Shown here: piece by piece, positions 49,313-57,506 of the stretch
How the letters are laid out: each line of letters opens with the position of its first letter
How positions within the stretch are numbered: position 1 is the first letter of the stretch
Source of the DNA: Nocardia sp. alder85J
Lineage (GTDB): Bacteria; Actinomycetota; Actinomycetes; Mycobacteriales; Mycobacteriaceae
Length of the DNA stretch: 64,000 bases
Direction of reading: 5' to 3'
Assembly: GCF_020176955.2 (NCBI RefSeq)
Contig: NZ_JAIUCZ020000013.1
Span: 62,001-126,000 of the forward strand
Program-made: the position numbers and the translations under genes
The notes under the pieces: model-generated
Database searches by the model: none
Told to the model about the DNA's origin: nothing
The model's input: the letters and a program-made list of their open reading frames with translations, nothing else

Positions 49313-50944
49313 GTGACATCCGTTTCCCCCGCCCCCGGCACCCATCGCGACGGCTTCGTACCGATCCCCGCCGCATTCGCCGCCGCCTATCGCGCCGCCG
49401 GATACTGGACCGGCGACACCCTCGGCGACCTGCTCCGGGACGCCGCGCGGCAGTGGCCGGACCGGCCCGCCCTGCACACTGCCGACGGCGTCCGCGACTA
49501 CGCCCGGCTCGACACCGAGGCCGACGCCCGGGCGCACGGCTTCCGCGCACACGGCATCACCCCCGGCGATCGTGTCCTGGTGCAGTTGCCGAACACCCCC
49601 GAATTCGTCCTCGTGTTGTTCGGCCTGCTGCGCGCCGGCGCCGTCCCGGTGCTGGCCCTGCCCGCGCACCGCCGCGCCGAGATCGAGCATCTGGCCCGCC
49701 TTTCCGGCGCGGTCGCCTACGTGATCGCCGATCGCACCACGGATTTCGACTACCGCGAACTCGCGGCGACGCTCCAGCGACAACTCCCCGCCCTGCGCCG
49801 GGTCTTCGTCCAGGGTGACCCCGGCCCGTTCGTGAACCTGAACACGGTGACCGGGCACGGCGATTCGCTGCCCACCCCCGAATCCGGCGACATCGCACTG
49901 ATGCTGGTCTCCGGCGGCACCACCGGCCTGCCGAAACTGATCGCGCGCACCCACGACGACTACGTCTACAACGCCCGCCACAGCGCGGCCGTCTGCGCAC
50001 TCGATTCCGGCGACGTCTATCTCGTGACCCTGCCCGCCGCGCACAACTTCCCCCTGGCCTGCCCCGGCATCCTGGGCGCGATCGCGGTGGGCGCGTCCGT
50101 CGCCTTCACCGCCGACCCCAGCCCCGAAGCCGCTTTCGCCGCGATCGCCCGGCACCGGGCGACGGTCACCGCCGTCGTCCCGCCGCTGGCCCAATTGTGG
50201 TGCGCCGCGGTGGATTGGGAGGAGGCCGACCTGTCGTCCCTGCGGCTGCTCCAGGTCGGCGGCGCCAGGCTGCCCGATGTCAACGCCCGCGCGGTACACC
50301 CCGCGCTCGGCGCACGCCTGCAACAGGTCTTCGGCATGGCCGAAGGCCTGCTGAACTACACCCGCCTGGACGACTCCGACGAGCTGATCTGCACCACCCA
50401 GGGCCGCCCACTGTCACCGGCGGACGAACTGCGCGTCGTCGACCCCGAAGGCCGTGACGTCCCCCCCGGCGAGGAAGGCGAACTCCTCGTCCGCGGCCCT
50501 TACACCATCCGCGGCTATTACCGTGCCCCGGAACACAATGCGCGCGCCTTCACCCCCGACGGCTACTACCGCAGCGGCGATCTCGTCCGCCGCCCGCCCA
50601 CCGGTCACCTGATCGTGTCCGGCCGCCTCAAGGACGTCATCAACCGCGGCGGCGAGAACATCTCCTGCGACGAACTGGAAGAACACCTGCTCGCCCACCC
50701 CGCAGTGCGCCACGCCGCCGCGATCGGCCTGCCCGACCCCGCTCTCGGCGAAAAGGTCTGTGCCGTACTGGTGGTGGCCGGCCCCGCCCCCGCCCTCACC
50801 GACCTCAAACGCTTCCTCACCGCCCGCGGCCTGGCCCCCTACAAATTCCCCGACCTGCTCCGGACCACCGCGACCCTGCCCGTCACCGCGGTCGGCAAAA
50901 TCGACAAGAAGGCACTGCGCGCCACCTTCACCGACGCCGAGTAG
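49313..50944 (+). CDS. mbtA: Salicyl-AMP ligase (MbtA/EntE-like aryl acid adenylase)
   Basis: This 543-residue ANL-superfamily enzyme starts at GTG 49313. It activates salicylate as AMP ester and loads it on an aryl carrier protein. Motifs are LMLVSGGTTGLPKLIARTHDDYVYN (P-loop), the aryl-acid pocket LPAAHNFPLACPG with its H-N-F, GYYRAPEHNARAFTPDGYYRSGDL, and the A10 lysine VTAVGKIDKKAL. It is co-transcribed with the salicylate synthase under IdeR control and provides the starter unit for nocobactin-like siderophore assembly. Confidence 0.92.
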   Translation: MTSVSPAPGTHRDGFVPIPAAFAAAYRAAGYWTGDTLGDLLRDAARQWPDRPALHTADGVRDYARLDTEADARAHGFRAHGITPGDRVLVQLPNTPEFVLVLFGLLRAGAVPVLALPAHRRAEIEHLARLSGAVAYVIADRTTDFDYRELAATLQRQLPALRRVFVQGDPGPFVNLNTVTGHGDSLPTPESGDIALMLVSGGTTGLPKLIARTHDDYVYNARHSAAVCALDSGDVYLVTLPAAHNFPLACPGILGAIAVGASVAFTADPSPEAAFAAIARHRATVTAVVPPLAQLWCAAVDWEEADLSSLRLLQVGGARLPDVNARAVHPALGARLQQVFGMAEGLLNYTRLDDSDELICTTQGRPLSPADELRVVDPEGRDVPPGEEGELLVRGPYTIRGYYRAPEHNARAFTPDGYYRSGDLVRRPPTGHLIVSGRLKDVINRGGENISCDELEEHLLAHPAVRHAAAIGLPDPALGEKVCAVLVVAGPAPALTDLKRFLTARGLAPYKFPDLLRTTATLPVTAVGKIDKKALRATFTDAE

Positions 50945-51058
50945 CACGGTCTTCGGGGTCGTTCGGGCTGTGCCGCGCCGGTCCGGCCCGCTGGATTTGC
51001 CTTTGGTGCACACCGGATTCGGTGATGCGGGCCGTGTCGCCGAGGTACGGGGGTTCGA

Positions 51059-51385
51059 GTGGCGCTGGAGCCGGGGACTGTCCTCGCCGGGTACACGATT
51101 CGCCGTGTGCTCGGTGCCGAGCGGTATGGGGGCGGTCTATCTGGCCGCCATCCTCATACCGTCTCGGTGACCGCCGTACATTTCGACGACAACGGTGACC
51201 GGCCGGCCACGGCCGACAGCAGTGGCACGATCCGGTGGTGGACCGCACCGGCCGGACGGCCCGACGGCGATCCGCTGCTCGGCCACACCGGCCCCGTCTT
51301 CTCGATGGCGTTGAGCCCGAACGCTTTTCTCCTGGCCACCGCGAGCGCGGACCACACCGTCCGGCTGTGGCACGGGTACGCCCGA
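51059..51385 (+). pseudogene. Serine/threonine kinase-WD40 protein remnant
   Basis: The start (ALEPGTVLAGYTIRRVLGA) is the exact N-terminus of actinobacterial PknB-type kinases. An extra A near 51118 throws the P-loop out of frame; in the other frame GMGAVYLAA is readable. Almost all of the kinase is missing. The frame then enters two WD40-type repeats (VTAVHFDDNGDRPATADSSG then TIRWW, and VFSMALSPNAFLLATASADH then TVRLW). This is the residue of a large kinase-WD40 fusion gene, deleted internally and cut at the 3' end. Confidence 0.75.
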
Positions 51386-51395
51386 CCGGCAGAGG

Positions 51396-51722
51396 TCAGC
51401 GGTCGGCGCTACCGGTCCCTGTCCTCAGGGACGCCTGATAGACGTCCGCGTAGGTGCGCGAGCCCGCGAGCAGGTCGTCACAGAATGCGGCGACGTCGGT
51501 GCCGAGCAGCTCCACCACCGTCTTGCCCTCTGCGACACCCTCTTCGAAGAAGTCGACGATCCCCGACAACAGCCGCCCGTCGGGCAGGTCGATCGGCCCG
51601 ACCTTGAAGTAGTACTTCTGAATCTCCTTGTAGACGATCTGGTAGTCCGGCGGCAGCGCCTTGACCCGAGCCATGAACGCCCGCCACTGCTTCTTGCCCT
51701 CGATGATGTCGTGGATACCCAT
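51396..51722 (-). CDS. DUF1048 family protein
   Basis: This 108-residue soluble helical protein (MGIHDIIEGKKQWRAFMARVKALPPDYQIVYKEIQKYYFK, then ELLGTDVAAFCDDLLAG) matches the DUF1048 layout. It is the third gene of a PadR-DUF1048-DUF1048 operon and is related to the preceding gene in architecture, including the late D-x-A-x-FC-x-x-L segment. PadR/DUF1048 pairs are widespread in Gram-positives; function is unknown. Confidence 0.88.
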   Translation of the reverse strand: MGIHDIIEGKKQWRAFMARVKALPPDYQIVYKEIQKYYFKVGPIDLPDGRLLSGIVDFFEEGVAEGKTVVELLGTDVAAFCDDLLAGSRTYADVYQASLRTGTGSADR

Positions 51723-51723
51723 G

Positions 51724-52080
51724 TCAGCCTCCGAGCCTGCTCAATTTCCGAGCCACATTCCTGTTCAACTGCGCCCGCCACCGATCGCGATAATCCCTGG
51801 CCCCCGCACCACCGGCCAGCGCCGTACAGAACCCCGCGATGTCGTCACCGAGCACCTCCTGGACGCTGTGCCCGTCCATCGCCGCCGTTTCCAGCAGCCC
51901 CAGAGCGCCGTCGAGGATCGGCATCAACTCCCGGCCCGTGAAACCCGAGTAGGGGAGCAGATGAGCCGTCACCTGTTCCCACGCCACCCGATACTCGGCA
52001 GGCAGTGCCCCGGCCCGGACCTCGAGCCCTTTCCATTCCCTGGTCAGATCGCCACCGGTGACCGTCTCCCAGAATTTCAT
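51724..52080 (-). CDS. DUF1048 family protein
   Basis: This 118-residue protein starts at ATG 52080, overlapping the PadR stop as ATGA. It has the DUF1048 pattern: LPAEYRVAWEQVTAHLLPYSGFTGRELMPILDGALGLLETAA, then VQEVLGDDIAGFCTALAGG. It is paralogous to the gene downstream, so the pair may form a heteromer. Confidence 0.88.
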   Translation of the reverse strand: MKFWETVTGGDLTREWKGLEVRAGALPAEYRVAWEQVTAHLLPYSGFTGRELMPILDGALGLLETAAMDGHSVQEVLGDDIAGFCTALAGGAGARDYRDRWRAQLNRNVARKLSRLGG

Positions 52081-52403
52081 CTCCCGCCCTCCTTGAGCGT
52101 ATCGATCCGCGAGGAGAGGTACTCCCATCTCGCCCAGAACCGCTCGAGCTCCTGACGTCCGGAGTTGTTGAGCGCGTAGAACTTCCGCGGTGGCCCCAGC
52201 CCCGACGGCCGCTTCGCCACCTCGACGAACCCGTTCTTCTCCAGCCGCAGCAGGATGGCGTAGACCGTTCCCTCGACGACTCCGGCGAACCCGAGCTCGT
52301 TCAACTGCCGCGTGATGGCGTACCCGTAGGTCTCCTCACTGCCGATGATCTGGAGCACACAGCCCTCGAGCGTGCCCTTCAGCATCTCCGTCAGGTCGTC
52401 CAC
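52077..52403 (-). CDS. PadR-family transcriptional regulator
   Basis: This 108-residue short PadR protein starts at GTG 52403, with GGAGG seven bases upstream. The winged helix contains GCVLQIIGSEETYGYAITRQLNELGFAGVVEGTVYAILLRLEKNGFVEV, with the conserved PRKFYALNNSG wing. It leads the operon with two DUF1048 genes and probably represses it through the 23-bp dyad just upstream. Confidence 0.92.
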   Translation of the reverse strand: MDDLTEMLKGTLEGCVLQIIGSEETYGYAITRQLNELGFAGVVEGTVYAILLRLEKNGFVEVAKRPSGLGPPRKFYALNNSGRQELERFWARWEYLSSRIDTLKEGGR

Positions 52404-52424
52404 CCCGTCGCCTCCGATCATCCA

Positions 52425-52447
52425 AGTACTCTGTGTTGCAGAGTACT
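52425..52447. promoter_or_regulatory. PadR operator, 23-bp dyad
   Basis: AGTACTCTG-N5-CAGAGTACT is a perfect 9-bp inverted repeat, with one more half-site (ACAGAGTA) about 15 bases on. It lies 21 bases upstream of the PadR start. Confidence 0.7.
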
Positions 52448-52673
52448 GCTATACGATAACACAGAGTAGGGATCGGGCACCCGAGCCGGCCTCGGCAACG
52501 CGATGCGGTGTACGTGGCCGGGCGTCTTCTCACTGCGGTTTTCCGAGCCGAAACACGCTCTTACGCGAACCTAACCGCTGAGGTCACCCGCCGAAACACG
52601 CCGGCTCGATGCTCGATCCGACGCGGACCGGGGGACTCCCCGGACCGCTGGAATTGCGAGAGCGGAGTCCAGG

Positions 52674-54230
52674 GTGAGTCTCGAGGCCGAAGCGAAAATT
52701 TCGGAGGAAGACTCCGACGAAGCGGTGCTGGCCGCGCTCGGATACAAGCAGGAATTGACCCGGTCCTGGTCAGGATTCTCCAATTTCGCGATCTCGTTCT
52801 CGATGATCTCGATCCTGTCGGGGTGTTTCACCAGCTTCGGGCTGGGCTGGAACAACGGCGGACCCGCGGCTATCGCGTGGGGCTGGCCGTTGGTCTCCCT
52901 GCTGATCCTGGTGATCGGGTTCTGTATGTCGGAGCTGGTATCGGCGTTTCCGACCTCCGGTGGAATCTACTGGTGGGCCAGTAAACTCGGCGGCCCGCGG
53001 GCCGGGTACTACACCGGCTGGCTGAACATGATCGGCCTGCTCGCGGTCACCGCGTCGGTCGCCTACGGCTGCGCGTCGTTCTTCGACACCGTGGTGGGCA
53101 CCTTCAGCCAGAGCTGGGCCAGCGGCTACAGCCTGACTCGCGTCTTCATCGAATTCATCGTGATCCTGGCACTGGCCGCGACCGTGAACATCTTCTCCTC
53201 GCACCTGCTGGCCATCCTCAACAACATCTCGGTGTGGTGGCACGTGATCGGCGCCGCGGCGGTCGTGGTGATCCTGTTCGCCCTGCCCGACCACCACGCG
53301 AGCCTCGGCGCGGTGTTCACCCACACCGTGAACAACACCGGATTCTTCGGCGGCTCCACCAGCGGCGCCGGCTTCCTGCTGTTCGTGCTGCCGATCTCGG
53401 TGATTCTGACCCAGTACACGATCACCGGCTACGACGCCTCCGCACACCTGTCCGAGGAGACCAAGTCGGCCTCCCACGCGGCGGCCAAGGGCATCTGGCG
53501 GTCCATCCTGTACTCGGGCATCGGCGGCTGGATCCTGCTGCTGGCCTTCCTGTTCGCGGTGCAGGACGAGAGCGGGCTGACCAAGGCCAACGGCGCCATC
53601 CCGGCTCTGCTGGGGCAGGCCTTGAGCCCCCACTGGACCGGCGCGGTGTTGATCATTTCCACTGCGGGCCAGTTCTTCTGCGTCTTCGCCTGCATGACCT
53701 CGACCTCGCGCATGATGTACGCGTTCAGCCGGGACCGGGCCATTCCCGCCGCCGGCACCCTGTCCACACTGAGCGCCAAACACGTGCCGGTGGCGACGGT
53801 CCTCACCACCGCGGTGATCAGCGTCGTCCTGACGCTGCCCGCGCTGGTCAAGGTGGACGTCAACGGCTCGCCGACTCCGGTCGCCTTCTACGCCGTCGTG
53901 TCCATCGGCGTGGTCGGCCTCTACCTGTCCTTCGCGATCCCGATCTTCCTGCGCTGGAAAGCCGGCGACTCGTTCCCCGCCGGCAAGTGGACCCTGGGCT
54001 CGAAATACAAGTGGATGGCGCCGGTGGCAGTGATCGAAATCCTCGTCACCGCGGTGATCGCCATGTTCCCGACCGCGGAAGCCGGCGCACCCTGGTCCCC
54101 GGACTTCGCCTGGAAATTCGTGAACTACACCCCACTCGTCGTACTCGGCGCCCTGATCCTGCTGTGGGCCGCCTGGCATCTGTCGGTCAAGAAGTGGTTC
54201 ACCGGGCCGAAGAACACCATCGACGCCTGA
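52674..54230 (+). CDS. APC-superfamily amino acid permease
   Basis: This 518-residue transporter has about twelve membrane helices. It starts with a cytoplasmic ALGYKQELTRSWSGFSNFAISFSMISI, a hallmark of the GABA permease/UGA4-like branch, and has the SELVSAFPTSGGIYWWASKLGGPRAGYYTGW signature and TGYDASAHLSEETKSAS. It probably imports an amino acid or polyamine-type substrate by cation symport. It is monocistronic and convergent with the conservon fragment. Confidence 0.92.
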   Translation: MSLEAEAKISEEDSDEAVLAALGYKQELTRSWSGFSNFAISFSMISILSGCFTSFGLGWNNGGPAAIAWGWPLVSLLILVIGFCMSELVSAFPTSGGIYWWASKLGGPRAGYYTGWLNMIGLLAVTASVAYGCASFFDTVVGTFSQSWASGYSLTRVFIEFIVILALAATVNIFSSHLLAILNNISVWWHVIGAAAVVVILFALPDHHASLGAVFTHTVNNTGFFGGSTSGAGFLLFVLPISVILTQYTITGYDASAHLSEETKSASHAAAKGIWRSILYSGIGGWILLLAFLFAVQDESGLTKANGAIPALLGQALSPHWTGAVLIISTAGQFFCVFACMTSTSRMMYAFSRDRAIPAAGTLSTLSAKHVPVATVLTTAVISVVLTLPALVKVDVNGSPTPVAFYAVVSIGVVGLYLSFAIPIFLRWKAGDSFPAGKWTLGSKYKWMAPVAVIEILVTAVIAMFPTAEAGAPWSPDFAWKFVNYTPLVVLGALILLWAAWHLSVKKWFTGPKNTIDA

Positions 54231-54235
54231 CCGAG

Positions 54236-54610
54236 CTACAACCTTCGGATTCCGTTCAACACGGCACGCAGAACCGTCAGATCGCGAGTGTCCGCCTCGG
54301 CGCGGACAGGCGCGCGGAAACGCAGGTGCCCATCACCGATCAGATCACCCACGAGAATCTTGGTCACCGTCAACGGCAACCGCAGCACCGCCGATACCTC
54401 GGCCACCGACTGCGGCACTCGGCACAGCCGCAGAATCGCCGGATATTCCGGCTCCGGCCGCCGTAACGGCGTCGACGGCGACCCTCTCACCACCACGGTC
54501 AGCATGTCCAGCTCCTGTCCCGCCCGGTGCGTGCGGCCACCGGTGACCGTATACGGGCGGACCAGCGGGCCGGCCTCGTCGTCGAACCACGGCTGACCGA
54601 AACGTGTCAT
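54236..54610 (-). CDS. DUF742 protein (conservon CvnC-like)
   Basis: This 124-residue winged-helix-like protein has the DUF742 motifs GPLVRPYTVTGGRT, PEYPAILRLCRVPQSVAEVSAVLRLPLTVTKILVGDL and the end VLRAVLNGIRRL. It overlaps the roadblock gene by ATGA. In Streptomyces-type conservons the order is histidine kinase, roadblock, DUF742, Ras-like GTPase; here neither flanking member is present. Confidence 0.92.
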   Translation of the reverse strand: MTRFGQPWFDDEAGPLVRPYTVTGGRTHRAGQELDMLTVVVRGSPSTPLRRPEPEYPAILRLCRVPQSVAEVSAVLRLPLTVTKILVGDLIGDGHLRFRAPVRAEADTRDLTVLRAVLNGIRRL

Positions 54611-55035
54611 GACACGCGGGGCTCCGCGTGTCCGGCCCGCGTTCCGGTGCCCAGATGCGGCCCCACCCGAGCCCCCGTCAGATTCATCTCGTACGCCACC
54701 ATGCCGACATTCGCGGTCGCAGCGGCCGACAGCGCGATACAGGCGTTCTTCCCCGCCGAGGTCACGAACAGCACCGCCCGGTCCAACTCGATCACCGCCT
54801 GCCGGACCCCGCCCCCGTCGAACCTGTTGCCCGCACTACGCGCCAGCCCGTACAACGTGGACGACATCGCCGCGAAATGCTCGGCATCCTCCCGGCTCAG
54901 CGACGTACACCGGCCCAGTACCAGTCCATCAGCGGAATGCACCACCGCGAACCGCACGCCCGCCAACCGGGCGACGAGATCGTCGAGCAGCCAGTTCAGA
55001 TCACCTGAGTTGGAAGAGGTCACTTTTCGACTCAC
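54607..55035 (-). CDS. Roadblock/LC7 domain protein (conservon CvnB-like)
   Basis: This 142-residue protein has the roadblock fold: DLNWLLDDLVARLAGVRFAVVHSADGLVLGRC, DAEHFAAMSSTLYGLARSAG, and ACIALSAAATANVGMVAYEM. It binds and regulates small GTPases (MglB-like). It is the first gene of the surviving conservon pair. Confidence 0.93.
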   Translation of the reverse strand: MSRKVTSSNSGDLNWLLDDLVARLAGVRFAVVHSADGLVLGRCTSLSREDAEHFAAMSSTLYGLARSAGNRFDGGGVRQAVIELDRAVLFVTSAGKNACIALSAAATANVGMVAYEMNLTGARVGPHLGTGTRAGHAEPRVS

Positions 55036-55474
55036 CTGTTCTCCGGGCCGAACGACCGCCGTCGAGTCCCGTCCTCGCTTGGAATACGCGGCCAGTGTAA
55101 CTCGGTTACTTCACGTGTCGGGCCGACTGCGCAAGGGATCTGCGGGCCTTGACGAAACAGCTTCCCGGCAGATGACGAACGCGACCGCATCCGAGAGGAG
55201 GCTGTGCCCCCAGCTTTTCGGCCACTTCCCGCTGGATCTTGTGCGGGCCATCGCGCCGCCGCAGGTTCACAGCTACTTCATGCGGACCGAATATCGTTGT
55301 TTACCAAAGAAATTCGTCGTATTGATCGATCCCACTCCGCCGCCACAACCACGATGGCATCACGTCACAGTGGCCGACCGGCCGCGTCGTTCCCCTGCGT
55401 GTCAGGCTGAGTTGAGTCCATTGGTTCACAACAAATCGGCCTGACGCGGGCGGAGATAGGCATCGACTTCTTCA
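55036..55474. other. Non-coding stretch between conservon fragment and IS3 element
   Basis: About 440 bases. No open frame shows recognisable domains. It probably contains the promoter of the roadblock gene and may hold debris of the missing conservon kinase, but I can read none. Confidence 0.5.
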
Positions 55475-55521
55475 TGACCACCAGAATGAGGACCTCCACG
55501 TCCGGGGGCCACAATGGGCGG

Positions 55522-55849
55522 ATGGATTTCCCGGGGCCACGAGCCGACGAGCCCAAGCGGCGCCGCGCGTTCAGCGCGGCCGACAAGCTCGCTCATCTTC
55601 AGGCCTATGAGGCCGCGGTCGAGCACGGCGGCGGCGGCGGGTATCTGCGCCGTGAGGGCCTGTACTCGTCATTGATCAGCGAATGGCGCAAGCAACGCGA
55701 CGCCGGGGTGCTGGCGGGCAAGAAACCGGGCGAGAAGATCGGCAAACTCACCGCTGAGCAAGCCGAGATCGCGCGGCTCACCCGGGAGAACGAGCGGCTG
55801 AACAAGCGGTTGGCGACCACCGAGACCGCGCTCGATATTATGGGAAAGG
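55522..55849 (+). pseudogene. IS3-family transposase OrfA, 5' part (interrupted)
   Basis: It starts at ATG 55522. The HTH region is KRRRAFSAADKLAHLQAYEAAVEHGGGGGYLRREGLYSSLISEWR, followed by the leucine-zipper-like AEQAEIARLTRENERLNKRL and ATTETALDIMGK. The frame is broken after codon GGA-AAG by the IS110 insertion. The missing end (AHALLESLSERADSDDKRKKR, stop) is found at 57443-57506. Confidence 0.85.
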
Positions 55850-55869
55850 ACCGAGGGCGGCTTCGCGGC

Positions 55870-56130
55870 CCTGCGTGGACGCTGAAATCGTCTGCGGTTC
55901 TTACGTTCCGGCGTGGTTGCGTGGCGGATGCTGTAGGGGTGCGTGTCACGGCCGACCCCGGTCGCTTTGCGGTGCTGTGAGCCCGTTGGGAAAGGTGGTG
56001 GTGGAGACAGGGCGGTTCTCGCCCTTCGCGGGATCCGTGGATTGTTGCCCCGAGCACGTGTAGGAAATTCCTGTAGTTTTCCGTCTCCCCGTGATGCGCA
56101 CCCTGACAACGGATTTCGTTCGAACCGGAG
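55870..56130 (+). ncRNA. Candidate IS110 bridge RNA region
   Basis: This is the non-coding left end of the IS110 element. It contains TGGGAAAGG at 55987-55995, identical to the nine bases immediately left of the insertion point (55841-55849), and GTAGGAAA at 56060-56067, identical to eight bases of the element's right terminus (57435-57441 region). A hairpin GGGCG-N5-CGCCC (56010-56024) lies between them. Target-like guide first and donor-like guide second is the order known for IS621 bridge RNA. The exact ends of the RNA are not determinable here. Confidence 0.6.
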
Positions 56131-56139
56131 GTGGTCACG

Positions 56140-57384
56140 GTGGAGGTCGTGCATGCGCGGTGCGCGGGGATCGACATCTCGAAGAAGGACGCGAAGGTGT
56201 GCGTGCGGGTCCAGGGCGCGGGCCGGTGGGCGACGAAGACGACGGTGACGACCTGGGGCTCGATGAGCAGCCAGATCCTCGCGCTGCGAGAGCATCTGAT
56301 CGCCGAGCAGGTGACCTGTGTGGTGATGGAGTCGACAGGCGACTACTGGAAGCCGTTCTACTATCTGCTCGAAGACGGGCTGAACGTGATGCTGGTCAAC
56401 CCGGGCGAAGCCCGCAACCGGCCCGGCCGCAAGACCGACGTCAGTGACTCGGCCTGGCTGGCCGACCTCGGCGCGCACGGACTGCTGCGGGCCTCGCTGG
56501 TGCCACCACCGCCGATCCGGCAGTTGCGTGATCTGACCCGTGCCCGCACCGTCCTGCTGCGCGACCGTGCCCGGCAGGTGCAGCGGATCGAGAAGATCCT
56601 CGAGGATGCAGGGATCAAGCTGTCGGCGGTGGTGTCCGACATCATGGGAGTGTCGGGCCGGGCGATGCTCGACGCGCTGATCGCCGGAAGCGACGATCCC
56701 GCCACGATCGCCGGTCTCGCGCGGGGCCGGATGCGGTCGAAGGTTCCGGCCTTGGCCGAGGCACTGACCGGCCGGTTCACCGCCCATCACGGATATCTGA
56801 TCCGGATGTATCTGAACCTCGTCGATGCCGCGACGGCGGCGATCACCGATCTCGACGCCCGGATCACCGGGGCGCTGGGCCCGGTGTTGACCGCGGCCCG
56901 GACGCTGCTCGAGTCCATCCCCGGGTTCTCGACCACGGTGGCGGAGGTGTTTCTGGCCGAGACCGGCGGCGACATGAGCGTGTTCGCCACCGGTGGGCAT
57001 CTGGCGTCGTGGACCGGGGTGTGCCCGGGAGCCAACGAGTCCGCCGGCCGGATCAAGTCCACCAAGACCCGGCCCGGCAACCGGTATCTCAAGGCCGCGC
57101 TGGGCATCGCCGCGATCTCGGTATCCCGGTCCAAGAACACCTATTTCGCGGCCAAGTATCGGCGCGTCAGCACCCGGCGCGGACCGATGAAGGCCATCGT
57201 CGCCGTCGAACGCGCCATGGTCGTCGCCGCTCACAGCATGCTCACCCACGGCGATTTCTATCGCGATCCTGGCCCGAACTACTTCACCGCCCGCAAGCCC
57301 GGACCGGCGAAAGCCCGCGCGGTCGCCCAGCTCGAAGCCCTCGGCTACACGGTGTCGCTGCAACCACGTGCGGACACCGCCTGA
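56140..57384 (+). CDS. IS110-family transposase (DEDD recombinase)
   Basis: This protein of 414 residues starts at GTG 56140, with GGAGG about eight bases upstream (GTG 56131 possible). The N-terminal RuvC-like DEDD domain has ARCAGIDISKKDAKVCVRV, VVMESTGDYWKPFYYLLED and NRPGRKTDVSDSAWLADLG. The C-terminal Transposase_20 domain has LLESIPGFSTTVAEVFLAE (helix-hairpin-helix) and ATGGHLASWTGVCPGANESAG with the catalytic Ser region. All four acidic residues seem present and no frameshift is seen, so the element could be active. Confidence 0.93.
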   Translation: MEVVHARCAGIDISKKDAKVCVRVQGAGRWATKTTVTTWGSMSSQILALREHLIAEQVTCVVMESTGDYWKPFYYLLEDGLNVMLVNPGEARNRPGRKTDVSDSAWLADLGAHGLLRASLVPPPPIRQLRDLTRARTVLLRDRARQVQRIEKILEDAGIKLSAVVSDIMGVSGRAMLDALIAGSDDPATIAGLARGRMRSKVPALAEALTGRFTAHHGYLIRMYLNLVDAATAAITDLDARITGALGPVLTAARTLLESIPGFSTTVAEVFLAETGGDMSVFATGGHLASWTGVCPGANESAGRIKSTKTRPGNRYLKAALGIAAISVSRSKNTYFAAKYRRVSTRRGPMKAIVAVERAMVVAAHSMLTHGDFYRDPGPNYFTARKPGPAKARAVAQLEALGYTVSLQPRADTA

Positions 57385-57442
57385 ACCACCCGGACAAAGC
57401 CGCTGGTCACCAGCTGTGGTCACCTTCGATTTCGTAGGAAAG

Positions 57443-57506
57443 CGCACGCTCTCTTGGAAAGTCTTTCCGAGAGAGCGGATTCCGACGACAAGCGCAAGAA
57501 GCGTTG
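57443..57506 (+). pseudogene. IS3-family transposase OrfA, 3' part
   Basis: It encodes HALLESLSERADSDDKRKKR and a stop at the 57505 region. This is the typical tail of IS3 OrfA, continuing directly from ALDIMGK across the IS110 insertion. Its stop overlaps the TTG start of OrfB. Confidence 0.75.

Larger units (their letters stand above)
55850..57442 (+). mobile_element. IS110-family insertion sequence (about 1.6 kb)
   Basis: The limits are set by rejoining IS3 OrfA. Removing 55850-57442 restores ATG GGA AAG GCG CAC GCT in frame, with at most one base of ambiguity and no target duplication, as expected for IS110. There are no terminal inverted repeats. The left 290 bases are non-coding and probably encode the bridge RNA; the transposase fills most of the rest. 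The right terminus ends GTAGGAAAG, sharing GGAAAG with the target flank. Confidence 0.82.
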
